Of a stretch of DNA of 64,000 nucleotides, positions 1 through 7,992 are shown piece by piece. Position numbers and translations under genes: made by a program. The notes beneath the pieces were generated by a model. It saw only the letters and a list, made by a program, of their open reading frames with translations. It had not been told where the DNA came from and ran no database searches. This stretch comes from an uncultured Oscillospiraceae bacterium (GTDB taxonomy: Bacteria > Bacillota > Clostridia > Oscillospirales > Oscillospiraceae), in NCBI GenBank assembly GCA_934659425.1, contig CAKUHU010000003.1, positions 85,593 to 149,592 on the forward strand, given 5' to 3'. Position 1 is the first letter of the stretch. Each line of letters begins with the position of its first letter.

Positions 1-553
1 AATCGCTGCCGTGCTTTTTGGCGTGTTCCACAGCGGCTTTGGCAATGTCCACAGGATCGATCTGTCCCATCTGAAAAACGGGGATGCCGAGCTGGTTACC
101 CACCACTTCTAACTGTTCAATGGCGGCAGGACGATACACGTCACAGGCGGCCAGTAAAGGCCGCTTTCCCTGCTTTTTCATAAGCCCAGCCAGCTTTGCT
201 GCATTGGTGGTCTTGCCTGCGCCCTGCAGGCCTACCATCATAACCACGGTGGGCGGTTTCGGGGAGATGTTCAGCTTGGTATCGGCACCGCCCATAAGCT
301 CGGTCAGTTCTTCGTTGACGATCTTGACAATCATCTGGGCAGGAGTAAGGCTCTCCAGTACATCGCTGCCCACAGCCCGCTGGGAGACCTTGGCCACAAA
401 ATCTTTGACAACTTTATAACTCACATCGGCTTCCAAAAGGGCCATGCGGATCTCACGCATAGCCTCCTTGACGTCGGCCTCAGTAAGCCGGCCCTTGCCC
501 CGGAGCTTTTTGAAGGCATTTGTCAGTTTTTCAGTCAGTCCTTCAAAGGCCAT
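1..553 (-). CDS. ffh: Signal recognition particle GTPase Ffh (N-terminal part)
   Basis: This is the protein subunit of the signal recognition particle, which binds signal sequences of nascent membrane and secreted proteins and, with FtsY, delivers ribosomes to the translocon. The minus-strand frame opens with MAFEGLTEKL, has the helical N domain and then the G-domain P loop GLQGAGKTT at about residue 108, followed by DVYRPAAIEQL, which is characteristic of SRP GTPases. The GTPase core remainder and the RNA-binding M domain lie beyond the left edge, so only about 184 codons are present. ylxM lies immediately upstream with a 4-base gap, the usual Firmicutes pairing, which implies co-transcription. 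Confidence 0.97.
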   Translation of the reverse strand, partial: MAFEGLTEKLTNAFKKLRGKGRLTEADVKEAMREIRMALLEADVSYKVVKDFVAKVSQRAVGSDVLESLTPAQMIVKIVNEELTELMGGADTKLNISPKPPTVVMMVGLQGAGKTTNAAKLAGLMKKQGKRPLLAACDVYRPAAIEQLEVVGNQLGIPVFQMGQIDPVDIAKAAVEHAKKHGSD

Positions 554-557
554 GGGC

Positions 558-926
558 TCACTCCTGCTTTAACTTGTTCAGCATGACGCGGATCCGGTCG
601 GTGAGGACCTCAATCTCGTCATCTTGATATTGTTGGGCGTTCCGGCCCGCGATCGCATCCACTGCGGTTTGGATCTCCGAAAGCTGCTCTTGCATGAGGT
701 GGAAGCGGCGGATGATGCCGGTTTTGTCCTCCAATTCATTGAGCGTGGCCTCCGCCCGGACGATCACGTCCCGGACTCCCTGGCGGGAAATGCCGTAGTT
801 TTCTGCGATCTCAGAGAGGGAGAGATCCTCATTATAATAGAGGTCGTAAAATTCCTTTTGCCGGTCGGTGAGCATATCGCCATAAAAATCATACAGCAAA
901 GCCATACGATAGGCCTGATTTTTCAC
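558..926 (-). CDS. ylxM: YlxM family DNA-binding protein (UPF0122)
   Basis: This 122-residue protein matches the YlxM/p13 family that is almost always encoded just before ffh and is thought to modulate the SRP pathway. The sequence has a sigma70 region-4-like helix-turn-helix: LTDRQKEFYDLYYNEDLSLS followed by EIAENYGISRQGVRDVIVRA. The C-terminal half is helical with a likely coiled coil. The start codon is GTG at 926, chosen because it is preceded by an AGGAGG ribosome site about 7 bases away. The stop is 4 bases from the ffh start, so translational coupling is likely. Whether it binds DNA or acts on SRP RNA is not decided by the sequence. Confidence 0.93.
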   Translation of the reverse strand: MKNQAYRMALLYDFYGDMLTDRQKEFYDLYYNEDLSLSEIAENYGISRQGVRDVIVRAEATLNELEDKTGIIRRFHLMQEQLSEIQTAVDAIAGRNAQQYQDDEIEVLTDRIRVMLNKLKQE

Positions 927-1102
927 AGTACTCCCTCCTCAAAAAGAATTCGTAAAGCCTAAAGACTTTACAACACTAATATCATACAACATTTTGGGAC
1001 GATTGTCAAGGGAAAATCATTGCAGCTGGAGAGAAAAAATAAGAAAAAGGCCTTGCCAAATGAAAAAAAAGTCTGTATAATAAAACACTGTCAGGTGAAT
1101 GT

Positions 1103-1189
1103 GCCGGCGTGTTGGAATTGGCAGACGAGGTGGACTCAAAATCCATTGCCAGCGATGGCGTGCGGGTTCAAGTCCCGCCGCCGGCACCA
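1103..1189 (+). tRNA. tRNA-Leu (anticodon CAA)
   Basis: An 87-nt class II tRNA. The acceptor strands GCCGGCG (1103-1109) and CGCCGGC (1179-1185) pair perfectly, with discriminator A and an encoded CCA. The anticodon loop CTCAAAA gives anticodon CAA, reading UUG. The long variable arm (TTGCCAGCGATGGC) and the T arm with GGTTCAAGTC are normal. Downstream is an integrase remnant pointing at this tRNA, so its 3' end was probably an attachment site. Confidence 0.97.
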
Positions 1190-1196
1190 GACCTTA

Positions 1197-1240
1197 AAAG
1201 CTCGTAAACCCTTGATATGTAGGGGTTTATGAGCTTTTTT
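1197..1240 (+). terminator. Intrinsic terminator after tRNA-Leu
   Basis: The stem AAGCTCGTAAACCC / GGGTTTATGAGCTT is followed by six T residues. It sits 8 bases after the tRNA CCA and ends its transcript. Confidence 0.85.
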
Positions 1241-1322
1241 ATGCTCTGCATTCTTATGTAATGTCCCTCGCACATCAGTAAATTTCCCATTTTCAGGCTG
1301 ATTTTTGGAGGGACATAGAGCA

Positions 1323-1490
1323 TTAAGCGAAGGGATATACGCCCAAAATCGCATTGGCAGACGCGACATTTGAGGTGAAATTCAAGTGCGTGTAAATGTT
1401 TGGGATGGCCGAAATGTCGCTGTGACCCAGCCACTCTTGAATTTTTTTCAGGCTGACACCGTTCGCATATAACAGGCTTGCACAGCTGTG
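1323..1490 (-). pseudogene. Tyrosine recombinase (integrase), C-terminal remnant
   Basis: In one minus-strand frame this stretch reads as the end of a phage/ICE-type tyrosine recombinase: SCASLLYANGVSLKKIQEWL, then GHSDI and the nucleophile motif IYTHL, ending with TAA at 1323-1325. The upstream end stops at about 1490, just before the catalytic HDLRH arginine box, where homology is lost and the frame is broken. Only about 56 codons remain, so the enzyme cannot work. Its position just downstream of tRNA-Leu, with its 3' end towards the tRNA, fits the integration module of an element that used the tRNA as its site. Confidence 0.8.
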
Positions 1491-1589
1491 TTCTTACGGT
1501 GTAATTACGACAAACCGGAAAAGCCCCGTATATCAAGGACTTTCGGTTATCCGGCAAGGTTTTTCGTCCTTTTCCAAACCGAAAAATCG

Positions 1590-2163
1590 AGCCGCGAGGA
1601 TGGCGGCCACGAACTGATTGCAGGCCACTGGCGTAAACACGCCTGTGAGCTTGCGGGGCTGACTACCATGCCGGTCATTGTCCGTGACATTGATCGGGAT
1701 GCTGCCATGATCATTATGGTGGACAGCAACCTCCAGCGCGAGAACATCCTGCCCTCCGAACGGACAAAGGCTCACAAGATGAAACTGGAAGCCATTCCGC
1801 CGCAAGGCTGGCAGACCCGCAAAAAGCGAAAAAGAAAATCGCCATGATGTCTGCTGCGAAAATCTCCTACCTCACGGAGGAACAGAAAATGCTCCTGACT
1901 GCCATGGACAGCGAACAGGCCACTCCGTCCCTCTCCCAAACGCAGCAGATGAAAAAGCTCTCACGGGAAGGCGGCCTCAATGATGATTCCATGCCGGATA
2001 TTATGATGGAGCTGAAAAGCCTGGAAAAAGCGACATCACCCTCTCCGGTGAAAAGCTACGGAAATACTTTCCGCGTCCTTACACCCCATTTTAAATTGAA
2101 AACACCATCGTTAAGCTCCTGGACGCATGGCAGAAGAAGCACCAGCGTGACCAGAGCGGATAA
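1590..2163 (+). pseudogene. ParB-like partition protein, frameshifted remnant
   Basis: Pieces of a conjugative-element ParB/Spo0J-type protein appear in successive frames. The first contains ELIAGHWRKHACELAG (ParB box I, normally GHRR) and MVDSNLQREN (box II). After about 1806 there is a frame change and probable internal deletion; the next piece contains ISYLTEEQKMLLTAMDSEQA. Two further frame changes lead to DITLSGEKLRKYF and IENTIVKLLDAWQKKHQRDQ, ending at TAA 2161-2163. At least three lesions make this a dead gene. ParB homologues of this type are carried by clostridial Tn1549-like elements, which identifies the origin of the region. The exact lesion positions need an alignment to an intact copy. 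Confidence 0.75.
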
Positions 2164-2195
2164 GCGGACAAGCAGTTTGTTTGTCCGCTGTTTTT
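2163..2195 (+). terminator. Terminator after the parB remnant
   Basis: The perfect 9-bp stem AGCGGACAA / TTGTCCGCT overlaps the parB remnant stop codon and is followed by GTTTTT. Confidence 0.65.
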
Positions 2196-2215
2196 ATGCC
2201 CGGAAGGAGGTGCCC

Positions 2216-2899
2216 ATGTATATCAATACGTTCAAATATCCCCCCCCCAAGGATGTGAGCTGCAAGCTCTGTACGGAGTATGTAAAGAAACTTGGCTACA
2301 CGTCGTCGCAAAGTCTGCTCATCTCCGTTTCCGCCGATGGCGAAAACTGCGCTCACTCCCTTGCTCCTCCTCTCTCCATAAAGTCTGCGGCTTTGCGGGG
2401 GCCCCGGACCTGCCCGTGGCTGGCCGAGCGTATTGAGACCAGTGTGGTCGGCTATCGGGAAGTGGTCTTAAAGACATTTCCCAACGAACGTCGCCTGTTC
2501 CAGCGCCTGAACCTGCTTATCAAGCACTATCCCGGAAGCCTTTGGAGCAACGAGCGGCATGAGCGCAGGATGCAGTATCAGCGCACGGTGCAGGACTACC
2601 GCCGCCGCAGGGACACCAATGCCTACTATGCGGCCATGTATTTGCTGACTGCCAATGATGATATTTACCGCCGCACGGCAAACTGCTTTTGCAGGCACGG
2701 CATCGAGTTCGGCTATGCAGTGCTGAAAAATACCTCGCCGCACAACTACGCACTGTTCATGGCAGCGCGTGACCTCTGCGACAAGACGGAAGACTTCACG
2801 ATGGGAGATTTGGCGGAACCGGAGATCATCAACCCGGAGGCGCTGCGCCTGATCGTCAACGCTACCCTGATCGCCCGGTATGGGTTTGCCGCCTTTTAG
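2216..2899 (+). CDS. Conjugative-element hypothetical protein
   Basis: A 227-residue protein beginning MYINTFKY behind a strong GGAAGGAGG ribosome site (2202-2210). I do not recognise an enzymatic domain. The middle and C-terminal parts, with ERRMQYQRTVQDYRRRRDT and YLLTANDDIYRRTANC, look like a small helical protein commonly seen beside parB in clostridial mobile elements. A Cys pair (SCKLC) near the N terminus could bind metal. Residues about 31-68 look like inserted low-relatedness sequence just before WLAERIE, so the gene may be damaged although its frame is open. It precedes two small genes in the same direction. Function unknown. Confidence 0.55.
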   Translation: MYINTFKYPPPKDVSCKLCTEYVKKLGYTSSQSLLISVSADGENCAHSLAPPLSIKSAALRGPRTCPWLAERIETSVVGYREVVLKTFPNERRLFQRLNLLIKHYPGSLWSNERHERRMQYQRTVQDYRRRRDTNAYYAAMYLLTANDDIYRRTANCFCRHGIEFGYAVLKNTSPHNYALFMAARDLCDKTEDFTMGDLAEPEIINPEALRLIVNATLIARYGFAAF

Positions 2900-2921
2900 A
2901 TCAGAGCGCGAGGTGCGGAAT

Positions 2922-3185
2922 ATGAGCGCTGACGATTTCATCGGTGGGCATGACATTCTGGCGCTGGAGCGCTTTCTGGATGAAACCCGTCACATGATCA
3001 TTTTCGCTGTCCTGCCATGGAAGTCACCTGTGGGCGAAAAGGGTGAACGGCTGCGGCAGTTTCTCTCCGATACGGGCTACGCCAAGGCGCAGGCATCCGA
3101 AAAGCGCGGAGAGATCAAAATCCGTAAACACGCCGCTGCCATTGAGGGGCATATCCTCCCTGATCGGAAAAAGCGGAATCACTAA
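2922..3185 (+). CDS. Small conjugative-element hypothetical protein
   Basis: An 87-residue open frame starting MSADDFIGGHDILALERFL at the ATG at 2922, where the predicted protein becomes orderly; upstream in-frame codons look unrelated. The ribosome site is weak (AGGTGCGG). No known domain is visible; the protein is charged and ends in a basic stretch (DRKKRNH). It lies 22 bases after the preceding gene and 19 bases before the next, so the three were once one transcription unit of the mobile element. It may be non-functional like its neighbours. Confidence 0.45.
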   Translation: MSADDFIGGHDILALERFLDETRHMIIFAVLPWKSPVGEKGERLRQFLSDTGYAKAQASEKRGEIKIRKHAAAIEGHILPDRKKRNH

Positions 3186-3204
3186 AACGATTGGAGGAAT
3201 TACC

Positions 3205-3682
3205 GTGAGCAAAGTTACGGAGCTGGAAAACGCGCTGACCTCGCTGTTCCGCAGAGGCACGGAGGTCGGCTATACCGAAATCGAGATCGACGATTTTCCG
3301 GGGAACATCGACTAATGCGCCCTGCTGCAAGTCGTTTGGAACAATGCTGAAACAGTCTATGCCTACCGCGCAGACGGCAAGCACACCTTCAGCACGGATT
3401 ATCATGGCACGGAGCTGTTCAAGCAGCGGGCAACGCTTCTGTATGAGGATGTGGGCGACAGCTATATCGGCACGGTGTTGGCTGCGCGTTCTATGGAGTT
3501 GTGGCTGCTGGAGGATATGGGCTTTGCCGTTGTTGCCAAATTCAGCGTGAACGCCAGAGCGGGCGAATATGTCACCGAGTACCGCGTCTACAAGGGCGGT
3601 GACTGGACGGACAGTGAGATTTCTCTGGATCTGGAGGACTTGGTGGCTGAACTTGCTGCCATGTGCGAACCCTATGAGTATA
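3205..3682 (+). pseudogene. Conjugative-element hypothetical gene broken by an in-frame TAA
   Basis: The reading frame starts with GTG at 3205 after a good TTGGAGGA ribosome site and runs MSKVTELENALTSLF to IEIDDFPGNID, where TAA at 3313-3315 stops it after 36 codons. The same frame then continues without another stop through CALLQVVWNNAETVYAYRAD and LEDLVAELAAMCEPYEYMA to about 3682. The codon pattern and the acidic-aromatic character continue unchanged across the stop, which points to a nonsense mutation in a gene of about 160 codons. At about 3682 the sequence switches abruptly to a minus-strand CPBP protease fragment. Function unknown. Confidence 0.6.
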
Positions 3683-4002
3683 TGGCAGACCGTTTCCATC
3701 GGCGTATAATTGATTGCAGCGCTGTTCCACAGGTTTCCCGATGCCAGGATCATCAGCGGCACATAGGAAAGAACCCCCTGTGCGGGAACAGGTGATTTGC
3801 AAAGTCCATACCATTTCAGTAAGCTGTTCTTTCGGATAAAGCTGAAAAGAATAATGACCTGCGAGATACAAAAAGCAGCGCTTGCGGCGCATTCAATTCC
3901 AATGGCTTTGTTCAGGAGATTTGCCAGCGATTGCAGAACTCAGTAAGCCACGATCCATACGATCGCAAAAGTCAGCTCGTTTTTCTCATGTAGCTTATTT
4001 AT
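3683..4002 (-). pseudogene. CPBP intramembrane protease, N-terminal remnant
   Basis: The minus strand reads NKLHEKNELTFAIVWIVAY, stop (TGA at 3940-3942), then VLQSLANLLNKAIGIE and LLKWYGLCKSPVPAQG, which resembles the N-terminal membrane region of CPBP (CAAX-type) glutamic proteases. An AGGAGG site (+ strand CCTCCT, 4010-4015) is well placed, but the codon at the expected start is ATA, so the start codon also seems lost. The catalytic EE and H motifs lie beyond the break at about 3683. The fragment is fused tail-on to the neighbouring plus-strand pseudogene, marking a deletion or rearrangement junction. Confidence 0.5.
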
Positions 4003-4041
4003 GTTGTTTCCTCCTGTTCTGCCAATAGATTAAACGCCGCA

Positions 4042-4450
4042 TCATCTGCCGCCCCGGATTTTCGCCCCATCCATCCGCTGAATGTGAACCGTTCCTTTTG
4101 CGTGATGTGCTTCCTCATAGACGGAATATATACCTCTTTCGGAAATATTTACGGTGAACTCGGTCACGCCCGTTCCGTTACCGGCATATAAGGAGCATCC
4201 GTCCGGTTCCTTAATCTCCGTATCGATAGAACCCTTACGGTTTTAAACTGAACCGCAAGTATATCGCCCGCATTCAGTTTTATTATGATCTGGTCGTTTC
4301 CGGTCATGCAGTCAATGCCCAATCGGTAAGAGCCTGCCTCTGCTGAACGATTGCCAGTAAAGCAGGTTTTTCCGCAAGCAGTAAGAGAAACAGCAACGCC
4401 CAAACTGCAAAGCAGAAAAAGAGTAGGATAGTCAATATTTTTCGTTTCAT
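4042..4450 (-). pseudogene. Small lipoprotein gene with two frameshifts
   Basis: The start MKRKILTILLFFCFA at 4450 has a ribosome site (AGAGGAAA) and begins a signal peptide, but the lipobox SLTACGK lies in the next frame, showing one frameshift near 4400. A second shift near 4230 is needed to continue into EIKEPDGCSLYAGNGTG and GTVHIQRMDGAKIRGGR, ending TGA at 4042-4044. Restored, the protein would be about 130 residues with a lipid-anchored Cys and a beta-rich body, like small secreted proteins that accompany KTR proteins and ArsR-like regulators in mobile elements. As it stands no full product can be made. Confidence 0.55.
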
Positions 4451-4495
4451 TTTTTCCTCTATAGTGTCCATCAATCTATTCTCATTTTTTGAAAC

Positions 4496-4545
4496 AAAAA
4501 GACGCAGAGCGAGTCCGATTTTCATTCGGTTCAGCTCTGTGTCTT
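4496..4545 (-). terminator. Terminator overlapping the end of the KTR gene
   Basis: Read on the minus strand, AAGACACAGAGC pairs with GCTCTGCGTCTT and is followed by TTTTT. The first stem arm lies inside the last codons and stop of the KTR gene. Confidence 0.75.
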
Positions 4546-4719
4546 AGCGTCTGGCTTATTGAGTAGCGTGATATGAAATTGTTGCAGGTCAATCAGTTCT
4601 TCCTGTTTGCACTTGGGGCAAAAGAGCAGGAAGTTGTGAAGAACAGTATCTTTACGAATCCGCACACGGGTTTTACCATGACAGTTGGGGCACAGCAACC
4701 ATGTTTCTTCCTTGTTCAT
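4531..4719 (-). CDS. Cysteine-rich KTR family protein
   Basis: A 62-residue zinc-ribbon-like protein. It has two CxxC knuckles, LLCPNCHGKTR near the N terminus and LFCPKCKQE in the middle, the KTR signature that names the family, and the conserved tail KPDAKTQS. Such proteins are frequent cargo of clostridial mobile elements; their function is unknown, probably a structural zinc fold in a regulator or adaptor. The ATG at 4719 abuts the stop of the upstream regulator, so the two genes form a coupled operon. Unlike most genes in the region it appears intact. Confidence 0.8.
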   Translation of the reverse strand: MNKEETWLLCPNCHGKTRVRIRKDTVLHNFLLFCPKCKQEELIDLQQFHITLLNKPDAKTQS

Positions 4720-5229
4720 TCAGCTCACCTGCCCATCCGTTGGAGCAGAGATCAATGTGATCTGCCGCGTTTTACTGCCCTCTCTTATGGGGATATCCAT
4801 GTACTTCACGGCAACTTTGTTGATTTCTGAAAGAAAATCCATGAATTCCTCATCGTTCAGCGTCAGTGTGCAAGTGGTCATGAGCAGCATATCCTTTTTC
4901 GGGTCAGGAGACTCGCCGGAAAAATACTTTGCAAAGGAGGCGCAAATGCCGAGAAGTGCATTTTGAACGGCCACACCATCCGCATCATCAACTTCCAATG
5001 CGCTTTTATTCAAGCTGTAAATGCTCTCCACTGTTCCGCGAATGCGATTTTCACCTACCACCATGAGGATAGAGCTTTCTGTAAGAATCTTCATGTGACG
5101 ATACAGGCTTGCACTGGGAACATCCGGCAATGCGGTTCGGATTTCTTTGACTGTACCGGTTTCATGAACAAGAAGATACTGAAAGATCCTCTGCCGTACC
5201 GGATTCATTACAATTTCCACCATATCCAT
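4720..5229 (-). CDS. ArsR-like winged-helix transcriptional regulator
   Basis: A 169-residue regulator. The N terminus MVEIVMNPVRQRIFQYLLVH, then TVKEIRTALPDVPSASLYRH with MKILTESSILMVVGENRIRG, is a winged helix-turn-helix of the ArsR/HTH_20 type: a helix (NPVRQRIF), a recognition helix (SASLYRHMKIL) and a wing. The C-terminal half is an effector or dimer domain without obvious metal-binding Cys, so metal sensing is unlikely. A perfect inverted repeat lies 37 bases upstream and probably mediates autoregulation. The gene is directly followed by the KTR gene. Start ATG at 5229; the upstream AGAGGGC is a fair ribosome site at suitable distance. Confidence 0.8.
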   Translation of the reverse strand: MDMVEIVMNPVRQRIFQYLLVHETGTVKEIRTALPDVPSASLYRHMKILTESSILMVVGENRIRGTVESIYSLNKSALEVDDADGVAVQNALLGICASFAKYFSGESPDPKKDMLLMTTCTLTLNDEEFMDFLSEINKVAVKYMDIPIREGSKTRQITLISAPTDGQVS

Positions 5230-5265
5230 ATTACCACAGCCCTCTCATTGTTCTCTATTTATATC

Positions 5266-5287
5266 ATATTCTCATTTATGAGAATAT
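5266..5287. promoter_or_regulatory. Palindromic operator of the ArsR-like regulator
   Basis: ATATTCTCAT-TT-ATGAGAATAT is a perfect 10-bp inverted repeat with a 2-base spacer, located in the promoter region of the regulator gene, with a minus-strand -10-like GATATAAAT next to it. Size and position fit a dimeric winged-helix repressor site. Confidence 0.65.
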
Positions 5288-5380
5288 CAAGAGGCTTTGT
5301 AAAAATAAATATGTAATAAGAGGCTGGAAGAGCCCATCAAACCTTTTGTTTTCAATACGTTGGCACTGCCATTAAGGACA

Positions 5381-6845
5381 TCAGATACCGTACCTTAAAA
5401 TCTCATAATGTCCTGCGGCATATTGATTTTGTCGGTAGCTATCACCGGAATTGCCCTCCATGGTGTAGATGATACCGTTCTCGCCCTTCTCCACAATCCC
5501 CGCATGGTCAGACTGACTATCCTTCAGACCAGAGGAGCCCGTGCTGTTCCAATCGAAGAAAATGATCATGCCGGGTGCAGGCTCGGCCGAGTCGTCCAGC
5601 CAGTGATCACGGTATTTGAACCACTGCACGCCGCTTACGCAGCCGGCGAATTTCGGCACAATGCCGCTGCCGATATAGCCGCACTCATTGGCGCACCATT
5701 CCATACAGCTTTTAAATCCGCACTATGACCAATAAGGCTGACCGCCCACATTGCCGACCTGTGACAAAGCTGCCGTGACGATGGCATCGTTACCGGAATA
5801 GATGCCGTAGAGAACGGCTGACCACATACTTCTGTTTTCCTCGGCAAGCAGTTCGGAGAGCAGCTGCCGCTGATCGGTGCTGAAATGATACTGATCTGCC
5901 ATTTCCGCGGCAGTCTCATGGCTGGCGGTGATATACAGATAGGTGTGCGTTACCGTGGTAACGGTTTCCGCAATATTGCCGTGACTGTCATCGGTTTCGG
6001 TGATGGCCTCCTCGGTCTTGCTTTCGGTGTGGGAAGAAATTTCGTTCATCTGCCAGAAAATCTCCTTGAGGATGGCTTTCTTGGCATCATCCACCGTAGC
6101 ACCGTAGCGACCTCCTGTGGATCATCGGGATCTGTCGTGGTTTTCACGGCATACACGGCAAGTGCCTCCGGCCACACGGCGCGGGAGCCGGACATTTCCA
6201 GAACATCATAGGAAACATTTGCTTTGTTGGAATCAAGCTGCGCCTGACAGTCGGCGTTGATTTCCTGCACAGCCTGTCCCGTGCTGCTGCTCTCGCCGGA
6301 GAAGAAAATGCCGAAGCACGAACCGACGATCAGGCCGATCAAGCAGATAGCAACAATCACAACGACCGCGCCCCAGTTCCCGGCAGCGATGGCGGCGATC
6401 AGCGCTTTTGTTCCCGCAATAATGGCTTTCGCTGCGGCAACGGTGGCTTTGATGGCTGCCTTAATGCCTGCCGCAGTTGCCCTTGCCGCTGTGATCCACC
6501 ATTTTAATGGATCTATGTGCAGTATCGGCAGAGCGGCGCACCTGCCGCATGGGTCTCTGCGCCCGTTTTCTCGGCAGGCCGCTTTTGATGCTGAAAATGC
6601 TCCTTTGCCTTGGAGATGTTCTTCTTGGTGGTTTTCATGCCCTTTCGGCCAACTTTATCCAGCCCGTGGGCGGCCTCGTGTGCTGCCGTTTCCGTACCGG
6701 ACGAAATGCGGCCGGCGGTGTATTCATCGGGCGAACCCTCCACCGCCAAAACGTCTTGCTCTGCTTTATCCTTGGTGCGGATGTAGGCATCCTTTATCCG
6801 CTCGGTGGCTACCGCCGATTTATCGATCGCTTTTACCTTCAGATA
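5381..6845 (-). pseudogene. CHAP-domain conjugal transfer protein, decayed
   Basis: Several minus-strand frames together spell one large Tn1549/CTn-type transfer protein. From the upstream end they are: a basic helical part (IDKSAVATERIKDAYIRTKD, AHEAAHGLDKVGRKG), a membrane segment (IVAICLIGLIVGSCFGIFFS), a soluble part (KKAILKEIFWQMNEISSHTE), and a CHAP-type peptidoglycan hydrolase end (WCANECGYIGSGIVPKFAG, then DHAGIVEKGENGIIYTMEGN). The active-site Cys region before WCANECG is deleted, a stop lies at 5723, and frameshifts occur near 6100 and 6510. The intact protein would help the conjugation machinery cross the wall. No complete product is possible. Confidence 0.75.
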
Positions 6846-6880
6846 AATACTGACAAAGTCCTATAAATACAGTAGTCTAC

Positions 6881-6926
6881 AAAATAAAAAACCATTGAAA
6901 ACACGAATTTCAAGTGTTTTCAATGG
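6881..6926 (-). terminator. Terminator downstream of the LysE gene
   Basis: The perfect stem CCATTGAAAACAC / GTGTTTTCAATGG (6892-6904, 6914-6926) is followed on the minus strand by TTTTTTATTTT. It would end the LysE transcript and insulate it from the element remnants. Confidence 0.8.
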
Positions 6927-7055
6927 GCTTTTGTTGGCGACAGTTGATAATAATGATACGGCTTCAGAGGTTTTCAAAAGGTTTCACTCAAAAATGAAAC
7001 CATAGTGGTAGAAGTGAAACCATACGGATCCGTTCGACAAATTGGAATTTTACAC

Positions 7056-7667
7056 TTACAACATATGTACCAAATTGACCAGCAACTTAATGCCGTAAAG
7101 AACAATTATAACTCCGCAGATACGGTTCAGCCATGTTAGAACATGACTGTTGATTTTACTGCCAAGCAGATGCACCACAATGGCCAGACAGTTGAACCAG
7201 AGAAAGCTGGCTGAAGCAAAGCCGGTAATAAAATATGGGTCTCCACCTGTGGGCAACGAAGCACGGAAAGCTCCCAGCATGAGCGTTCCGTCAATCAACG
7301 CCTGCGGGTTCAGCCATGTTACGGCAAAAGCCGAACCAACGATTTTCCAAAGCGGTTGATTTACATCTTTGCCACCGCTTAAATCCGCTTTGGATCGGAT
7401 AAGCCCGATACCGATGTAGATGACCAGCAGTCCACCCGCGCCGAGAATAATTTTCTGCAGCCAGGGTAACGCCTCCATTAAAGCACCTGCGCCAAGAAAG
7501 CAGGCAAGTCCCAGAGGAATATCCCAAAAGATAATAATCAGAGCCGTTGCGATTGTGCGCTTTAGTTTCTGGCTCATAGCAGTGTTAATGACAAACAAAT
7601 TTTGCATACCGATGGGTGCTACATAAGCAAGCCCCAGCGACAGCCCTTGAAAATAAATGGATAACAT
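7056..7667 (-). CDS. LysE/ArgO family amino-acid exporter
   Basis: A 203-residue membrane protein with six predicted transmembrane segments. The family hallmark is near the N terminus: GLSLGLAYVAPIGMQNLFVI. It also has the conserved WLNPQALIDG loop and aromatic WFNCLAIVVH segment of LysE-type basic amino-acid exporters such as ArgO, which pump excess arginine or lysine out of the cell by proton-coupled transport. The start at 7667 was chosen because AAAGGT lies upstream and because the extra 27 upstream codons are not membrane-like. The gene stands alone between two terminators. The substrate is inferred from the family only. Confidence 0.85.
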   Translation of the reverse strand: MLSIYFQGLSLGLAYVAPIGMQNLFVINTAMSQKLKRTIATALIIIFWDIPLGLACFLGAGALMEALPWLQKIILGAGGLLVIYIGIGLIRSKADLSGGKDVNQPLWKIVGSAFAVTWLNPQALIDGTLMLGAFRASLPTGGDPYFITGFASASFLWFNCLAIVVHLLGSKINSHVLTWLNRICGVIIVLYGIKLLVNLVHML

Positions 7668-7740
7668 AATAAAATAACCTTTCTTATAACTTTCGGCTTG
7701 TCGAATTAATTCTATCCTATCACTGCATCTATTTAAGATA

Positions 7741-7780
7741 AAAAGCACGATGGTTTTGATACAAAACCATCGTGCTTTTT
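7741..7780. terminator. Bidirectional terminator between lysE and the tRNA-Ser genes
   Basis: AAAAAGCACGATGGTTTTG with CAAAACCATCGTGCTTTTT forms a near-perfect hairpin flanked by A and T runs on both sides. It ends the minus-strand tRNA-Ser transcript; its last base touches the encoded CCA. Confidence 0.85.
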
Positions 7781-7870
7781 GGCGGAGAAGGAGGGATTTG
7801 AACCCTCGCGACGGTTTCCCGCCCTACTCCCTTAGCAGGGGAGCCCCTTCGGCCACTTGGGTACTTCTCC
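7780..7870 (-). tRNA. tRNA-Ser (anticodon GCT)
   Basis: A 91-nt class II tRNA with acceptor pair GGAGAAG / CTTCTCC, discriminator G and encoded CCA. The anticodon loop CTGCTAA gives GCT, reading AGC/AGU. A long variable arm and the T arm GGTTCAAATCC are present. Confidence 0.96.
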
Positions 7871-7903
7871 AAACCGAATGAAAATGCATCTGTGGAAATA
7901 TCG

Positions 7904-7992
7904 TGGCGGAGAGAGTGGGATTCGAACCCACGGCTCCTTGCGGAGTCACCAGTTTTCAAGACTGGCTCCTTAAACCACTCGGACATCTCTCC
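7904..7992 (-). tRNA. tRNA-Ser (anticodon TGA)
   Basis: An 89-nt class II tRNA with acceptor GGAGAGA / TCTCTCC, discriminator G and encoded CCA. The loop CTTGAAA gives anticodon TGA for UCN codons. It lies 33 bases upstream of tRNA-Ser(GCT) on the same strand, probably one transcript. Confidence 0.96.

Noticed and set aside
6850..7050. Right-hand copy of the tRNA-Leu 3' end
   Set aside because: I looked for GGTTCAAGTCCCGCCGCC-like sequence around the end of the decayed element and did not find it.
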